From Paenibacillus_AR sp051594765 (GTDB taxonomy: Bacteria; Bacillota; Bacilli; Paenibacillales; NBRC-103111): DNA of 64,000 bases. The first letter of the stretch is position 1, and each line of letters opens with the position of its first letter. The notes beneath the pieces are model-generated. The model worked only from the letters and a program-made list of their open reading frames with translations, was not told where the DNA came from and did no database searches. The DNA lies in assembly GCF_051594765.1 (NCBI RefSeq), contig NZ_JBPPGJ010000007.1, forward strand, positions 1 through 64,000, written 5' to 3'. Below are positions 50,784-59,433 of this stretch, one piece after another. The translations under genes were made by a program, and so were the position numbers.

Positions 50784-51665
50784 ATGGAAGAGATCGTGAA
50801 AACACCGGGTATCCGGGCCATTGACAGCCGCACCGTCATGTACGGGGTGTTCGGGGATCCCATCGGCCATTCCAAATCGCCGCTGATGCTGAACCGGGCC
50901 TTCGAGGCGGCCGGAATCAATGCCGCTTACGCAGCATTCCATATTCGTCCGGGCACCTTGAAGGATGCCGTGGCGGGAATCCGGGCCTTGGGCTACCGGG
51001 GCGTAAATGTGACCATTCCGTACAAGGTGGAGGTCATGGAGTACTTAGACGAGATCGATGAAGGGGCACGGGCCATCGGTGCCGTGAACACGATCGTCAA
51101 TGAGAACGGCACGTTAAAAGGGTATAATACGGATGGGATCGGCTATGTGCGTTCCCTGAAGGATGAAACGGGCGTCAAGCTTAATGGAGCCAAGGTGCTG
51201 CTGCTGGGCGCCGGCGGCGCTGCCAGGGGCATCGTTTATGCCCTGGCGAAGGAGGGTGCGGCCCGGATCACCATTGCCAACCGTACCGCCGAGAAAGCGG
51301 TGGAGCTGGCCGCCGATATGTCGGCCTATGCTGCAACGGAGGGCATCGGTACGGCCGGGTTGGATTCCCGGCAGCTTACCGCGGCGGATATCGTCATCAA
51401 CACGACGGCAGCGGGCATGTCCCCGAAGGTGGACGAGCTGCCGATGGACACCGAGCTTCTGCATGGCGGCATTCTGGCCAGCGACCTGGTGTATAATCCC
51501 CGGATCACCCGTTTTCTCCGGGAGGCGGAAGCGAAGGGGGCCCGAATCCACGGCGGTCTGGGCATGTTCATCCACCAGGGAGCCTATGCGTTCGAATATT
51601 GGACGGGCCGGCCGGCGCCCGTAGAAGCAATGCGGGAGATTGTGGAGCGCTCCTTGGCCGAATAA
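50784..51665 (+). CDS. aroE: Shikimate dehydrogenase
   Basis: 293 aa, GGGGAGGGG upstream. It reduces 3-dehydroshikimate with NADPH in aromatic amino acid synthesis. The substrate domain has GDPIGHSKSPLMLNRAF, the catalytic Lys in GVNVTIPYKVEVM and Asn-Asp in GYNTDGIGYVRSL; the NADP domain has LLLGAGGAARGIVYAL and IANRTAEKA. The place between yqeH and yhbY is the conserved one. Confidence 0.96.
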   Translation: MEEIVKTPGIRAIDSRTVMYGVFGDPIGHSKSPLMLNRAFEAAGINAAYAAFHIRPGTLKDAVAGIRALGYRGVNVTIPYKVEVMEYLDEIDEGARAIGAVNTIVNENGTLKGYNTDGIGYVRSLKDETGVKLNGAKVLLLGAGGAARGIVYALAKEGAARITIANRTAEKAVELAADMSAYAATEGIGTAGLDSRQLTAADIVINTTAAGMSPKVDELPMDTELLHGGILASDLVYNPRITRFLREAEAKGARIHGGLGMFIHQGAYAFEYWTGRPAPVEAMREIVERSLAE

Positions 51666-51716
51666 TCGGCAATCCTGCTCACATATACATATAGACAGAA
51701 TTGAGGGACGGCTATT

Positions 51717-52007
51717 ATGCTGACAGGCAAACAAAAACGATATCTCCGTTCGGAGGCCCACCATCTGGATCCGATCTTCCAGGTCGGCAAGGGCGGCATT
51801 AACGACCACATGCTGAAGAGCATCGCCGAGGCACTGGAGGTTCGGGAGCTCTTGAAGGTTTCCATCCTGACCAATAACGACGACGACAAGCATGCTGTGG
51901 CGGAAGAGCTTGCGGAAGGAACCGGCGCCGAGCTGGTCCAGCTCATCGGCAAGACCGTGGTGCTCTACAAGGAATCGCGGGACAACAAAAAAATCGTGCT
52001 CCCCTGA
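51717..52007 (+). CDS. yhbY: YhbY-type CRM-domain RNA-binding protein
   Basis: 96 aa, a single CRM domain with LTGKQKRYLRSEAHHLDP and the GxxG loop VGKGGINDHML. It binds ribosomal RNA or ribosome precursors; B. subtilis YqeI is the equivalent. GAGGGACG-like sequence upstream. It ends 29 bases before nadD. Confidence 0.95.
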   Translation: MLTGKQKRYLRSEAHHLDPIFQVGKGGINDHMLKSIAEALEVRELLKVSILTNNDDDKHAVAEELAEGTGAELVQLIGKTVVLYKESRDNKKIVLP

Positions 52008-52036
52008 TGGTTCAGGCGGTTGAAGGAGGGGTTCGG

Positions 52037-52633
52037 ATGAGGGTCGGGATTATGGGCGGCACCTTTGATCCGGTCCACCTGGGGCATCTTCTGGCGGCGG
52101 AGCAGGCGAGGGAGGCGGCGGGACTGGACGAGGTATGGTTCATGCCCTCCTATGTGCCGCCGCACAAAGCTCATGGCCCTCTTGCCTCCGCGGAGGAGCG
52201 GCTGGAGATGGTCCGGCTGGCGGTGGAGGGCCATCCCTCCTTCCGCGTCACGGATATCGAGATACGGAAAGGCGGCACCTCCTATACGTACGACACGTTG
52301 GCGATCTTGACCGCCGAGCACCCGCAGGTGGACTTTTCTTATATCATCGGTGCGGATATGGTCATGTATTTGCCAAAGTGGTACCGGATTACAGATCTCA
52401 CGCGAATGATCGGCTTCATCGGTCTCGCGCGTCCGGGCTGGAAGGCGGAGCTTCACCTGCTGCCGGAGGAGATCCGCAGCAAAGTGATGCTGGTCCCGAT
52501 GCTTCAGATGGAGCTGTCCTCCACCGAGGTTCGGAACCGCCTGCGTGAAGGACGCTCGATCTGGTACCAGGTGCCGGATCCGGTCCGGCGGTTTATCGAG
52601 GGGAGGGGCTTGTATGGCGCTCGGCATGGATAG
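52037..52633 (+). CDS. nadD: Nicotinate-nucleotide adenylyltransferase
   Basis: 198 aa from the ATG at 52037 (GGAGGGG upstream); a longer frame to 52007 lacks a ribosome site. It joins NaMN and ATP to give NaAD in NAD synthesis. Nucleotidyltransferase motifs: GIMGGTFDPVHLGHLLAAE (residues 4-22) and the C-terminal SSTEVRNRLREGRSI. The end overlaps yqeK by 20 bases. Confidence 0.96.
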   Translation: MRVGIMGGTFDPVHLGHLLAAEQAREAAGLDEVWFMPSYVPPHKAHGPLASAEERLEMVRLAVEGHPSFRVTDIEIRKGGTSYTYDTLAILTAEHPQVDFSYIIGADMVMYLPKWYRITDLTRMIGFIGLARPGWKAELHLLPEEIRSKVMLVPMLQMELSSTEVRNRLREGRSIWYQVPDPVRRFIEGRGLYGARHG

Positions 52634-53213
52634 TCTGAAGGAACGGGTGAGGAGCCAGATGCCGGAGAAGCGGTGGGCTCATACCCTTGGGGTCATGGAG
52701 TCGTCCGTGGAGCTGGCTGGCCGCTTTGGCGGCGACCCGGTCAAAGCGGAGCTGGCGGCCCTGCTGCATGACTACTGCAAATATTGGCCCGTGGACAAGC
52801 AAAAGGATGCGCTTCTCCGGCATAACGCGGCGGGAGATCTGCTCGGGCATGACAAAGCCTTATGGCATGGTCCGGCTGCCGCAGCCGTTATTCCCGGGGA
52901 GCTGGGCATTACGGACCCGGAGGTGCTGGATGCCGTACGCTGGCACACCTCGGGCCGAGAAGGCATGACCCTGCTGGACAAAATCGTCTGCTTGGCCGAT
53001 TATATCGAGCCTGGACGGGACTTTCCAGGGGTGCATAGAATACGCAAATTAGCTGAACATAGCTTAGAGAATGCTTTGGTGGCGGGCTTCGATTCCACCA
53101 TCTCCTTCCTCTTGGAGAAGGGGAGCGCCATTTACCCGCTGACCGTGCTGTCGCGCAACGCACTGCTGGAGGAATTGAAATCTAATCAAGCGAATCGGGA
53201 GGATACCCTATGA
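52614..53213 (+). CDS. yqeK: HD-domain bis(5'-nucleosyl)-tetraphosphatase YqeK
   Basis: 199 aa from the ATG at 52614, five bases after GAGGGG and inside the nadD end. HD-domain ligands: RWAHTLGVMESSVELA, the HD pair in LAALLHDYCKYW, and HGPAAAAVI and WHTSGREGMTLLDKIVCLAD. YqeK enzymes split Ap4A symmetrically. It overlaps rsfS by four bases. Confidence 0.94.
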   Translation: MALGMDSLKERVRSQMPEKRWAHTLGVMESSVELAGRFGGDPVKAELAALLHDYCKYWPVDKQKDALLRHNAAGDLLGHDKALWHGPAAAAVIPGELGITDPEVLDAVRWHTSGREGMTLLDKIVCLADYIEPGRDFPGVHRIRKLAEHSLENALVAGFDSTISFLLEKGSAIYPLTVLSRNALLEELKSNQANREDTL

Positions 53214-53557
53214 AGCATAAGCCGGATTCCGTCATGACCATGGTCGTGGACGCCGCCGAGGACAAAAAAGCGATGGATGTCGTCGCCTTGAACCTGGAGG
53301 GCCTGTCTATGGTCACCGACTATTTTGTCATCTGCCATGGTAATTCCGAGACCCAAGTGCAGGCCATTGCAACCGAAATCCGCAAGCGTGCCGACGAGAA
53401 GGGCATTCTGGTCCGCGGCATCGAAGGTATGAATACGGCCCGCTGGGTGCTGGTGGATCTGGGCGATGTAGTCGCTCATGTGTTCCACCGGGATGACCGG
53501 GAGTACTATAATATCGAGCGTCTGTGGTCCGACGCGAAAGTGGTTGAGCGGGTATGA
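53210..53557 (+). CDS. rsfS: Ribosome silencing factor RsfS
   Basis: 115 aa, starts at an ATGA overlap with yqeK. The family sequence is clear: AAEDKKAMDVVALNLEGLS, DYFVICHGNSETQVQAIA and WVLVDLGDVVAHVFHRDDRE. It binds uL14 on the 50S subunit and keeps subunits apart under nutrient limitation. cvfB follows with another ATGA overlap. Confidence 0.96.
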   Translation: MKHKPDSVMTMVVDAAEDKKAMDVVALNLEGLSMVTDYFVICHGNSETQVQAIATEIRKRADEKGILVRGIEGMNTARWVLVDLGDVVAHVFHRDDREYYNIERLWSDAKVVERV

Positions 53558-54516
53558 GTCTCGAAGCGGGCACGAAAGCCAGGCTTCAGGTGGCCCGGGA
53601 GAAATCTCCCTTCGGCTACTTCTTAACGGACGGTGACCGGGACGTGCTCCTGCATTACTCCGAGACCGTAGGCAAGATCCAGCAAGGGGAGCACATCGAA
53701 GTGTTCCTCTTCCATGATACGGAAGACCGTCTGGCCGCTACAATGAAGGAGCCTCTCATCCGTCTGGGCGAGACGCAGCTCCTTGAGGTGGTGGACATCC
53801 ACCAGCGGTTCGGTGTATTCCTGGATATGGGGATCGGGCGCAATCTGCTCCTGCCCTTCCGGGATCTGCCCGAGCTGAAGGAGCTCCGTCCCGAGGTGGG
53901 GGACAAGGTATTCGTCACCTTGGGCCATGACAAACAAGGCCGGATGCTGGCCCGTCTGGCCGGTGAGCGGGAGCTGGCTCCCAAGGCCTTCCCCGCTCCT
54001 TCCTCCTGGAAGAACCAGTGGGTGGAGGCCCGGGTGTACAAGCCCCTGCAGGATGCCACCTTCGTTCTGATCGACGGGGGCGTGCTGGGCTTCGGAGCTA
54101 TCGGGATGATCCACTCTTCAGAGAGAACGGGGCTCTTGCGGCTGGGACAGACCGTGAAGGCCAGAGTCGTCTTCGTCCGCGAGGACGGACGGGTGAACCT
54201 GTCCACGCGGCAGCCTAAGCATGTGGGCCGGGATGAGGATTCCGAGGCCATCCTGAATGTCATGAGGGAGCGGCCTAACGGGGCGATGCCCTACTCGGAC
54301 CAGACGCCGGCGGACATCATCCTGAACCGGTTCAAGATCAGCAAGGGCGCATTCAAGCGGGCGCTGGGCAAGCTGATGAAGGAAGGACTGGTCTATCAGA
54401 AGGAGAACTGGACCTACCTGAAGCCGGAGGCGCTGGAGCAGCTGCAGGCGGAGGAAGCCGCAAGAGCGGCGGAGACAACCGGGGCGGCGGAGCAGGGGCC
54501 GGAGTCGGCCACATAA
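53554..54516 (+). CDS. cvfB: CvfB-type S1 RNA-binding protein
   Basis: 320 aa. Three S1-like OB domains: residues about 1-65, 66-140 (QRFGVFLDMGIGRNLLLPFR) and 150-215 (KPLQDATFVLIDGGVLGFGA). A C-terminal winged helix follows (about 230-290, PADIILNRFKISKGAFKRAL). An Ala/Glu-rich tail closes it. CvfB affects virulence gene expression in Staphylococcus and binds RNA. In B. subtilis this gene (yitL) is elsewhere; here it is inserted between rsfS and yqeM and starts at an ATGA overlap, so it is co-translated. Confidence 0.9.
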   Translation: MSLEAGTKARLQVAREKSPFGYFLTDGDRDVLLHYSETVGKIQQGEHIEVFLFHDTEDRLAATMKEPLIRLGETQLLEVVDIHQRFGVFLDMGIGRNLLLPFRDLPELKELRPEVGDKVFVTLGHDKQGRMLARLAGERELAPKAFPAPSSWKNQWVEARVYKPLQDATFVLIDGGVLGFGAIGMIHSSERTGLLRLGQTVKARVVFVREDGRVNLSTRQPKHVGRDEDSEAILNVMRERPNGAMPYSDQTPADIILNRFKISKGAFKRALGKLMKEGLVYQKENWTYLKPEALEQLQAEEAARAAETTGAAEQGPESAT

Positions 54517-54528
54517 GGTTTGTTGGGA

Positions 54529-54566
54529 GAACGGCTTTGGCCTTAACGGGGTTGAAGCCGTTTTTG
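54529..54566 (+). terminator. Terminator between cvfB and yqeM
   Basis: AACGGCTT pairs with AAGCCGTT and is followed by TTTGATG. It may partly separate yqeM from the upstream operon. Confidence 0.6.
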
Positions 54567-54611
54567 ATGCGATGGAATTTCGATGGTTGGGACAAAAAGG
54601 AGCTTTCACCA

Positions 54612-55385
54612 ATGGCGTATGGGAAATTTGCGTCGGTCTATGACCGATTGATGGCGGACATGCCTTATCAAGATTGGATACGCTTCGCGGAAGAGTGCTT
54701 CCGCCGATACGGGAAGCCGCGGACCTTGGCGGATCTGGGCTGCGGCACCGGCAGCATCGCCATCCCGCTGGCGGGACTGGGGTGCCGGGTGTACGGCATC
54801 GACCTGTCGGAGGAGATGCTGGCCATCGCCCGGGAGAAGAGCGACCGGACCCGCCGGCAATCCGGCTTCGGCAGCGGGGCGGATGACCCCATGTGGCTTC
54901 AGCAGGACATGCGGGAGTGGGAGCTGGACGAGCCGGTGGATGCGGTCGTCTCCTTCTGCGATTCGGTTAACTATCTGACCGAACAGGAGGATGTGGCGGA
55001 GCTGTTCGCCCGCACCTACGAAGGGCTGAAGCCCGGCGGCTGGTTCGCCTTCGATGTACACACTCCCGGTACGCTGGAGGAGTATGCGGAGAACCAGCCC
55101 TTCGTGCTGAACGAGCCGGACATTGCATACATCTGGCTCTCCGCTTTGGAGGAGGAGACCTGCACCATCGAGCATGAGCTGACCTTCTTCGTCCGGGACC
55201 CGGCCGACGGCAAGTTCAGCCGGTTCCGGGAGATCCATGAGCAGCGGGCATACCCGCTGAAGACGCTTCGTAGCATGCTGGAGGAAGCCGGCTTTGGGCG
55301 GATCACCGTCTACTCCGACTTTGGGTGGGACGAGACGGACGAAGACACGAGGCGGGCTTTTTTCGTGGCGGTGAAGGTGGAATAA
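54612..55385 (+). CDS. yqeM: SAM-dependent methyltransferase YqeM
   Basis: 257 aa from the ATG at 54612, eight bases after AAAGGAG. The class I methyltransferase motif I is clear (LADLGCGTGSIAIPLAGLGC, about residues 40-59) followed by VYGIDLSEEMLAIA. Its place after rsfS is conserved. The substrate is unknown. The product starts with YGKFASVYDRLMADMPYQDW, typical of YqeM. Confidence 0.9.
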   Translation: MAYGKFASVYDRLMADMPYQDWIRFAEECFRRYGKPRTLADLGCGTGSIAIPLAGLGCRVYGIDLSEEMLAIAREKSDRTRRQSGFGSGADDPMWLQQDMREWELDEPVDAVVSFCDSVNYLTEQEDVAELFARTYEGLKPGGWFAFDVHTPGTLEEYAENQPFVLNEPDIAYIWLSALEEETCTIEHELTFFVRDPADGKFSRFREIHEQRAYPLKTLRSMLEEAGFGRITVYSDFGWDETDEDTRRAFFVAVKVE

Positions 55386-55404
55386 CAGGGACTTGACGCG
55401 TCCC

Positions 55405-55434
55405 TTGACAAGTACCGCGGAAAAACACTATAAT
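55405..55434 (+). promoter_or_regulatory. Promoter of the leuS T-box transcript
   Basis: TTGACA, 18-bp spacer, TATAAT: both boxes perfect. Start near 55441. Confidence 0.85.
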
Positions 55435-55440
55435 TTTTCC

Positions 55441-55813
55441 ATATATGCGCTTTTCCTATTGGATAGGAGTCAAGCGGCATCGGCATTGAAGAGGAGCAGT
55501 AGTTCCGGAATCGGCTAAGCAGAGAGCCGGCGGGGGTGGAACCCGGCAGCGCGGACGGAACGAACTCGCCTTGGAGCCGGAAGGATGAACCGTGCGGCGA
55601 TGGAAGCCGGCCGGCGGCAGTCCGACCGTAGAGCCTGCGTTAAAGGCTGTGAAGAGGGTGCGTATCCGAATGTGCGATGCCTGCTGCCGGTCACGTCCAT
55701 ATAGGGGCGGTCTGGGCTGCATACGCGAGAAGGAAGCACCAATCAGGGTGGTACCGCGGGAAGTGGATCTCTCGTCCCTGGCAACATTAGGTTGCTGGAG
55801 GCGGGAGTTTTTT
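55441..55813 (+). promoter_or_regulatory. T-box leader of leuS (leucine)
   Basis: The 480-base gap before leuS is a T-box riboswitch. The T-box sequence AGGGTGGTACCGCG is at 55745-55758. A terminator follows at about 55771-55813 (GGCAAC-ATTAG-GTTGC core inside CTC...GAG, then TTTTTT). A CTC triplet (Leu) in GAACTCGCC at 55565-55567 is a good specifier candidate. Uncharged leucine tRNA would stabilise the antiterminator and switch leuS on. Confidence 0.9.
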
Positions 55814-55868
55814 CGTTTTCCAGACCGTTAAGCCAATCTGCAGGAGAACCGATTAGGAGGAAGAGACG

Positions 55869-58313
55869 ATGGCGGAAGAAGTGAAGACCGGGGGCTACAA
55901 CCCTCTGGCGGTGGAGCCCAAGTGGCAGAAGTATTGGGAGGAGAACAAGACCTTTAAGGTGCTGGATGACGACGCCAAGCCCAAGTTCTATGCGCTGGAT
56001 ATGTTCCCGTACCCGTCGGGGGCGGGACTTCATGTAGGCCATCCGGAAGGCTACACGGCGACGGACATCGTGTCCCGCTATAAGCGGATGAAGGGCTACA
56101 ACGTGCTGCACCCGATGGGCTGGGACGCCTTCGGCCTGCCGGCGGAGCAATACGCCCTCGACACGGGCAATGACCCCCGCGATTTCACCAAGAAGAACAT
56201 CGAGACGTTCAAGCGGCAGATCAAATCCCTGGGCTTCTCCTATGATTGGGACCGGGAGATCAGCACCACGGACCCGGAATACTACAAGTGGACCCAATGG
56301 ATCTTCATCCAGCTGTACAAAAAAGGCCTGGCCTATGTGGACGAAGTCCCGGTCAACTGGTGCCCCGCACTGGGCACAGTGCTGGCCAACGAAGAGGTCA
56401 TCGACGGCAAGAGCGAGCGCGGCGGCCATCCGGTTATCCGCAAGCCGATGCGCCAATGGGTGCTGAAGATCACCGAGTACGCGGAGCGCCTGCTGGAGGA
56501 TCTGGAGGAGCTGGACTGGACCGAGAGCATTAAGGATATGCAGCGCAACTGGATCGGCAAGTCCAAGGGCGCCGAGGTGAAGTTCGCCATCGACGGCCAC
56601 GAGGGTCTGGAGCTGAAGGTATTCACCACCCGGCCGGACACCCTGTTCGGCGCCACCTATTGCGTTCTGGCACCGGAGCATGAGCTGGTGGCCAAGATCG
56701 TAACCGCGGAGCAAGCCGGGGCCGTTGCGGAATATCAAGAGAAAGCCGCCCGCAAGAGCGACCTGGAGCGGACCGATCTGGCCAAGGAGAAGACCGGCGT
56801 CTTCACCGGAGCATATGCGGTTAACCCGGTCAGCGGCGGCAAAGTGCCGGTCTGGATCGCCGATTACGTGCTGGCCGGCTATGGTACGGGCGCCATCATG
56901 GCGGTGCCGGGCCACGACGAGCGGGACTATGCGTTCGCCAAGCAGTTCGGTCTGCCCATCGTCGAGGTAGTGCAGGGCGGCAATCTGGAGGCGGAAGCCT
57001 ATGCGGGCGACGGCGCCCACGTGAATTCCGGCTTCCTGAACGGTCTGAACAACGAGCAGGCCATCTCCGCCATGATCGAATGGCTGGAGAAGAACGCCAA
57101 GGGACAGGGCAAGATCACCTACCGCCTGCGCGATTGGCTCTTCAGCCGCCAGCGCTATTGGGGCGAGCCGATCCCGATCCTGCATCTGGAGGACGGCACC
57201 ATGAAGCCCGTACCGGAGTCGGAGCTGCCGCTCCTGCTGCCCCAGGTGGATTCCATCCGCCCGTCCGGCACCGGGGAATCCCCGCTGGCCAACGTGGAGG
57301 ACTGGGTGAACACGGTGGATCCGGAGACGGGCATGAAGGCCCGCCGCGAGACCAACACCATGCCGCAATGGGCCGGCAGCTGCTGGTACTATCTGCGATT
57401 CATCGATCCGCGCAACGACCAATCGCTGTGCTCCAAGGAGCTGGCCGACAAGTGGCTGCCCGTGGATCTGTACATCGGCGGCGCGGAGCATGCGGTGCTC
57501 CACCTCCTGTATGCCCGCTTCTGGCATAAGGTGCTGTACGACATCGGCGTGGTCAACACGAAGGAGCCCTTCCACAAGCTGGTCAACCAAGGCATGATCC
57601 TGGGCGAGAACAACGAGAAGATGTCCAAATCCAGGGGCAACGTCATCAATCCGGACGACATCGTGGGCGAGTACGGCGCGGACACCCTGCGCATGTACGA
57701 GATGTTCATGGGGCCGCTGGAAGCCACCAAGCCTTGGAACGTAAGCGGCGTAGAGGGGATCTACCGCTTCTTGAGCCGGGTATGGCGCCTCTTCGTGGGC
57801 GAGAACGGCGAGCTCTCCGCCAAGATCGTCCGGGACGGGGAGACGACCGACTCCTTCAACCGCACGCTGCATAAGACGATCAAAAAGATTACGGAGGACT
57901 ACGAAGCCCTCCGCTTCAATACGGCGATCAGCCAGATGATGATCTTCGTCAACGAGGCGTACAAGACCGAGGTGCTGCCGTTCGGGGCCATGGCCAGCTT
58001 CGTGCAGATGCTGTCTCCGATTGCACCGCACATCGCCGAGGAGCTGTGGGAGAAGCTGGGCAACAGCGGAGGCATCTCCTACGCCGCATGGCCCGTATAT
58101 GATCCCGCCCTTACTGTGGACAACGAGGTGGAGATCGTGGTCCAGGTCAACGGCAAGATCGTCGAGCGCATTATGATCGGGAACGGCTTGGATGAGGCCG
58201 CCATGCAGGAGACCGCCTTCGCCCTCGACAAGGTGAAGGAAGCGACGGCAGGCAAGACCGTCCGCAAGGTCATTGCGGTTAAGGGCAAGCTGGTCAATAT
58301 CGTAGTGGGCTAA
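55869..58313 (+). CDS. leuS: Leucyl-tRNA synthetase
   Basis: 814 aa, AGGAGG upstream. It charges tRNA-Leu. The HIGH motif is HVGH in YPSGAGLHVGHPEGY (about residues 44-58); the editing domain has FTTRPDTLFGATY; the KMSKS loop is intact in NEKMSKSRGNVINPDD (about residues 582-597). C-terminal VQVNGKIVERI is typical of bacterial LeuRS. Regulated by the T-box upstream. Confidence 0.98.
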   Translation: MAEEVKTGGYNPLAVEPKWQKYWEENKTFKVLDDDAKPKFYALDMFPYPSGAGLHVGHPEGYTATDIVSRYKRMKGYNVLHPMGWDAFGLPAEQYALDTGNDPRDFTKKNIETFKRQIKSLGFSYDWDREISTTDPEYYKWTQWIFIQLYKKGLAYVDEVPVNWCPALGTVLANEEVIDGKSERGGHPVIRKPMRQWVLKITEYAERLLEDLEELDWTESIKDMQRNWIGKSKGAEVKFAIDGHEGLELKVFTTRPDTLFGATYCVLAPEHELVAKIVTAEQAGAVAEYQEKAARKSDLERTDLAKEKTGVFTGAYAVNPVSGGKVPVWIADYVLAGYGTGAIMAVPGHDERDYAFAKQFGLPIVEVVQGGNLEAEAYAGDGAHVNSGFLNGLNNEQAISAMIEWLEKNAKGQGKITYRLRDWLFSRQRYWGEPIPILHLEDGTMKPVPESELPLLLPQVDSIRPSGTGESPLANVEDWVNTVDPETGMKARRETNTMPQWAGSCWYYLRFIDPRNDQSLCSKELADKWLPVDLYIGGAEHAVLHLLYARFWHKVLYDIGVVNTKEPFHKLVNQGMILGENNEKMSKSRGNVINPDDIVGEYGADTLRMYEMFMGPLEATKPWNVSGVEGIYRFLSRVWRLFVGENGELSAKIVRDGETTDSFNRTLHKTIKKITEDYEALRFNTAISQMMIFVNEAYKTEVLPFGAMASFVQMLSPIAPHIAEELWEKLGNSGGISYAAWPVYDPALTVDNEVEIVVQVNGKIVERIMIGNGLDEAAMQETAFALDKVKEATAGKTVRKVIAVKGKLVNIVVG

Positions 58314-58337
58314 CCCTTTCGGGGTTATGACCACAAA

Positions 58338-58387
58338 CAAAGCCTGCGAAGAACCCGTCCGTTTCGGGCGCTTCGCAGGCTTTTTTG
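58338..58387. terminator. Bidirectional terminator between leuS and comER
   Basis: AAAGCCTGCGAA pairs with TTCGCAGGCTTT around a 20-base loop, A-rich on one side and TTTTTT on the other. Confidence 0.93.
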
Positions 58388-58405
58388 CCGCGGCGGTGCG
58401 GCATC

Positions 58406-59236
58406 TCAATCAATGGGCTTCAGGAACATGGCCCCAACCTTCTCCAGATCCTCCTCGTACTTCGCATGGGTGATCCGGATGAGCCGGTTGAACATGCCGT
58501 CCAGCTCTCTCTCCATCAACCGGAGGCCTTCGGCGGTGATCCCTCCGGGCACGGCCACCCGCTTCTGGAGCGCCTCGGGGCTGAAGCCACCCTCGGTCAG
58601 CAGCTTGCCGGTGCCGAGCAGCATGTGGGAGGCCAGCTTGGTGGCCTGCTCATAAGGAATGCCGGTTTCGGCGACGGCGGAATCGATGAATTTCTGCAGC
58701 AGATGGGCGAAGAAGGCCGGCCCGCAGCTGGATATATCCGAGGTAATCCGGGTATGCGACTCGGAGATTCGGATGGGCTCGCTGATGGTGGAGAGAAGGG
58801 CCTCCAATGCCTCCTTATCTTCCTCGTCCATCCTCTCCCCGTACATGCACAGGGTGGCTCCGCCCAGCATGTAGTTGGTGATGCTCGGAATAACCTTGGC
58901 GATCCTGCAATTCAGCTGCTCCTCCAAATGCTGGATGAGCACCGGGGAAGTGATGGAGACCACGACCTGACTGGGCAAGGTCACCTTGCGGATCTCGTCG
59001 ATGACCCGCTTGAATTCGACAGGCTTGACACACAGGAAGACCAGATCCGCTTCGAGAACGACTTCAATATTGGATCTGGCGGCCTGAAGGCCGGGGTGTT
59101 TCTCGGCCAATAGCTCCACTTTCGCGGCGGTCCGGTTGGCTGCCGTAATCTGCTCCGGACGGAGCGCTCCCGAACGGAGCAAGGAATCGATCAGGATGCT
59201 GCCCATACTGCCTGTTCCGATAAATCCCACCTTCAT
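58406..59236 (-). CDS. comER: ComER, pyrroline-5-carboxylate reductase-like protein
   Basis: 276 aa. N-terminal Rossmann site VGFIGTGSMGSILIDSLL, VFLCVKPVEFKRV and the P5CR-like C-terminal helical region with SSCGPAFFAHLLQKFIDSAV. In B. subtilis comER is divergent from comEA and dispensable for competence; it has been linked to sporulation and biofilm control. It sits in exactly that position. True P5C reductase activity is possible but not implied. Confidence 0.9.
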   Translation of the reverse strand: MKVGFIGTGSMGSILIDSLLRSGALRPEQITAANRTAAKVELLAEKHPGLQAARSNIEVVLEADLVFLCVKPVEFKRVIDEIRKVTLPSQVVVSITSPVLIQHLEEQLNCRIAKVIPSITNYMLGGATLCMYGERMDEEDKEALEALLSTISEPIRISESHTRITSDISSCGPAFFAHLLQKFIDSAVAETGIPYEQATKLASHMLLGTGKLLTEGGFSPEALQKRVAVPGGITAEGLRLMERELDGMFNRLIRITHAKYEEDLEKVGAMFLKPID

Positions 59237-59310
59237 GGTAGAATGCCTCCTTAAAATATCTTTTTCATGTATATGAGGAATTTCAACGAATCATGACGGA
59301 CTTTTTGGGG

Positions 59311-59339
59311 TTGATGCTCCATCCGATATGGAGTATACT
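59311..59339 (+). promoter_or_regulatory. comEA promoter with a palindrome in its spacer
   Basis: TTGATG, 17-bp spacer, TATACT. The spacer itself is CTCCAT-CCGAT-ATGGAG (59317-59333), a perfect 6-bp inverted repeat. A protein bound here would cover the promoter. Start near 59346. Confidence 0.55.
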
Positions 59340-59366
59340 GGGAATCAGCATACGAGCGGAAGCGCC

Positions 59367-59406
59367 GCCGTTTTCCTTGCCTAGGGCAGGGAGAACGGCT
59401 TTTTTT
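59367..59406 (+). terminator. Attenuator-like terminator in the comEA leader
   Basis: GCCGTTTTC pairs with GAGAACGGC (with TGCC/GGCA inside) and is followed by TTTTTTT. It lies 21 bases after the predicted start and 28 bases before the comEA ATG, so transcripts must read through it to reach comEA. Confidence 0.6.
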
Positions 59407-59433
59407 GCGGCTTAAGACGGGAGGAGAAGCGGG

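Noticed and set aside
59253..59265. ComK-type AT-box (AAAA-N5-TTTT) upstream of comER
   Set aside because: Only one half-box is seen; ComK sites need two at a defined spacing, and single matches are common in AT-rich leaders.
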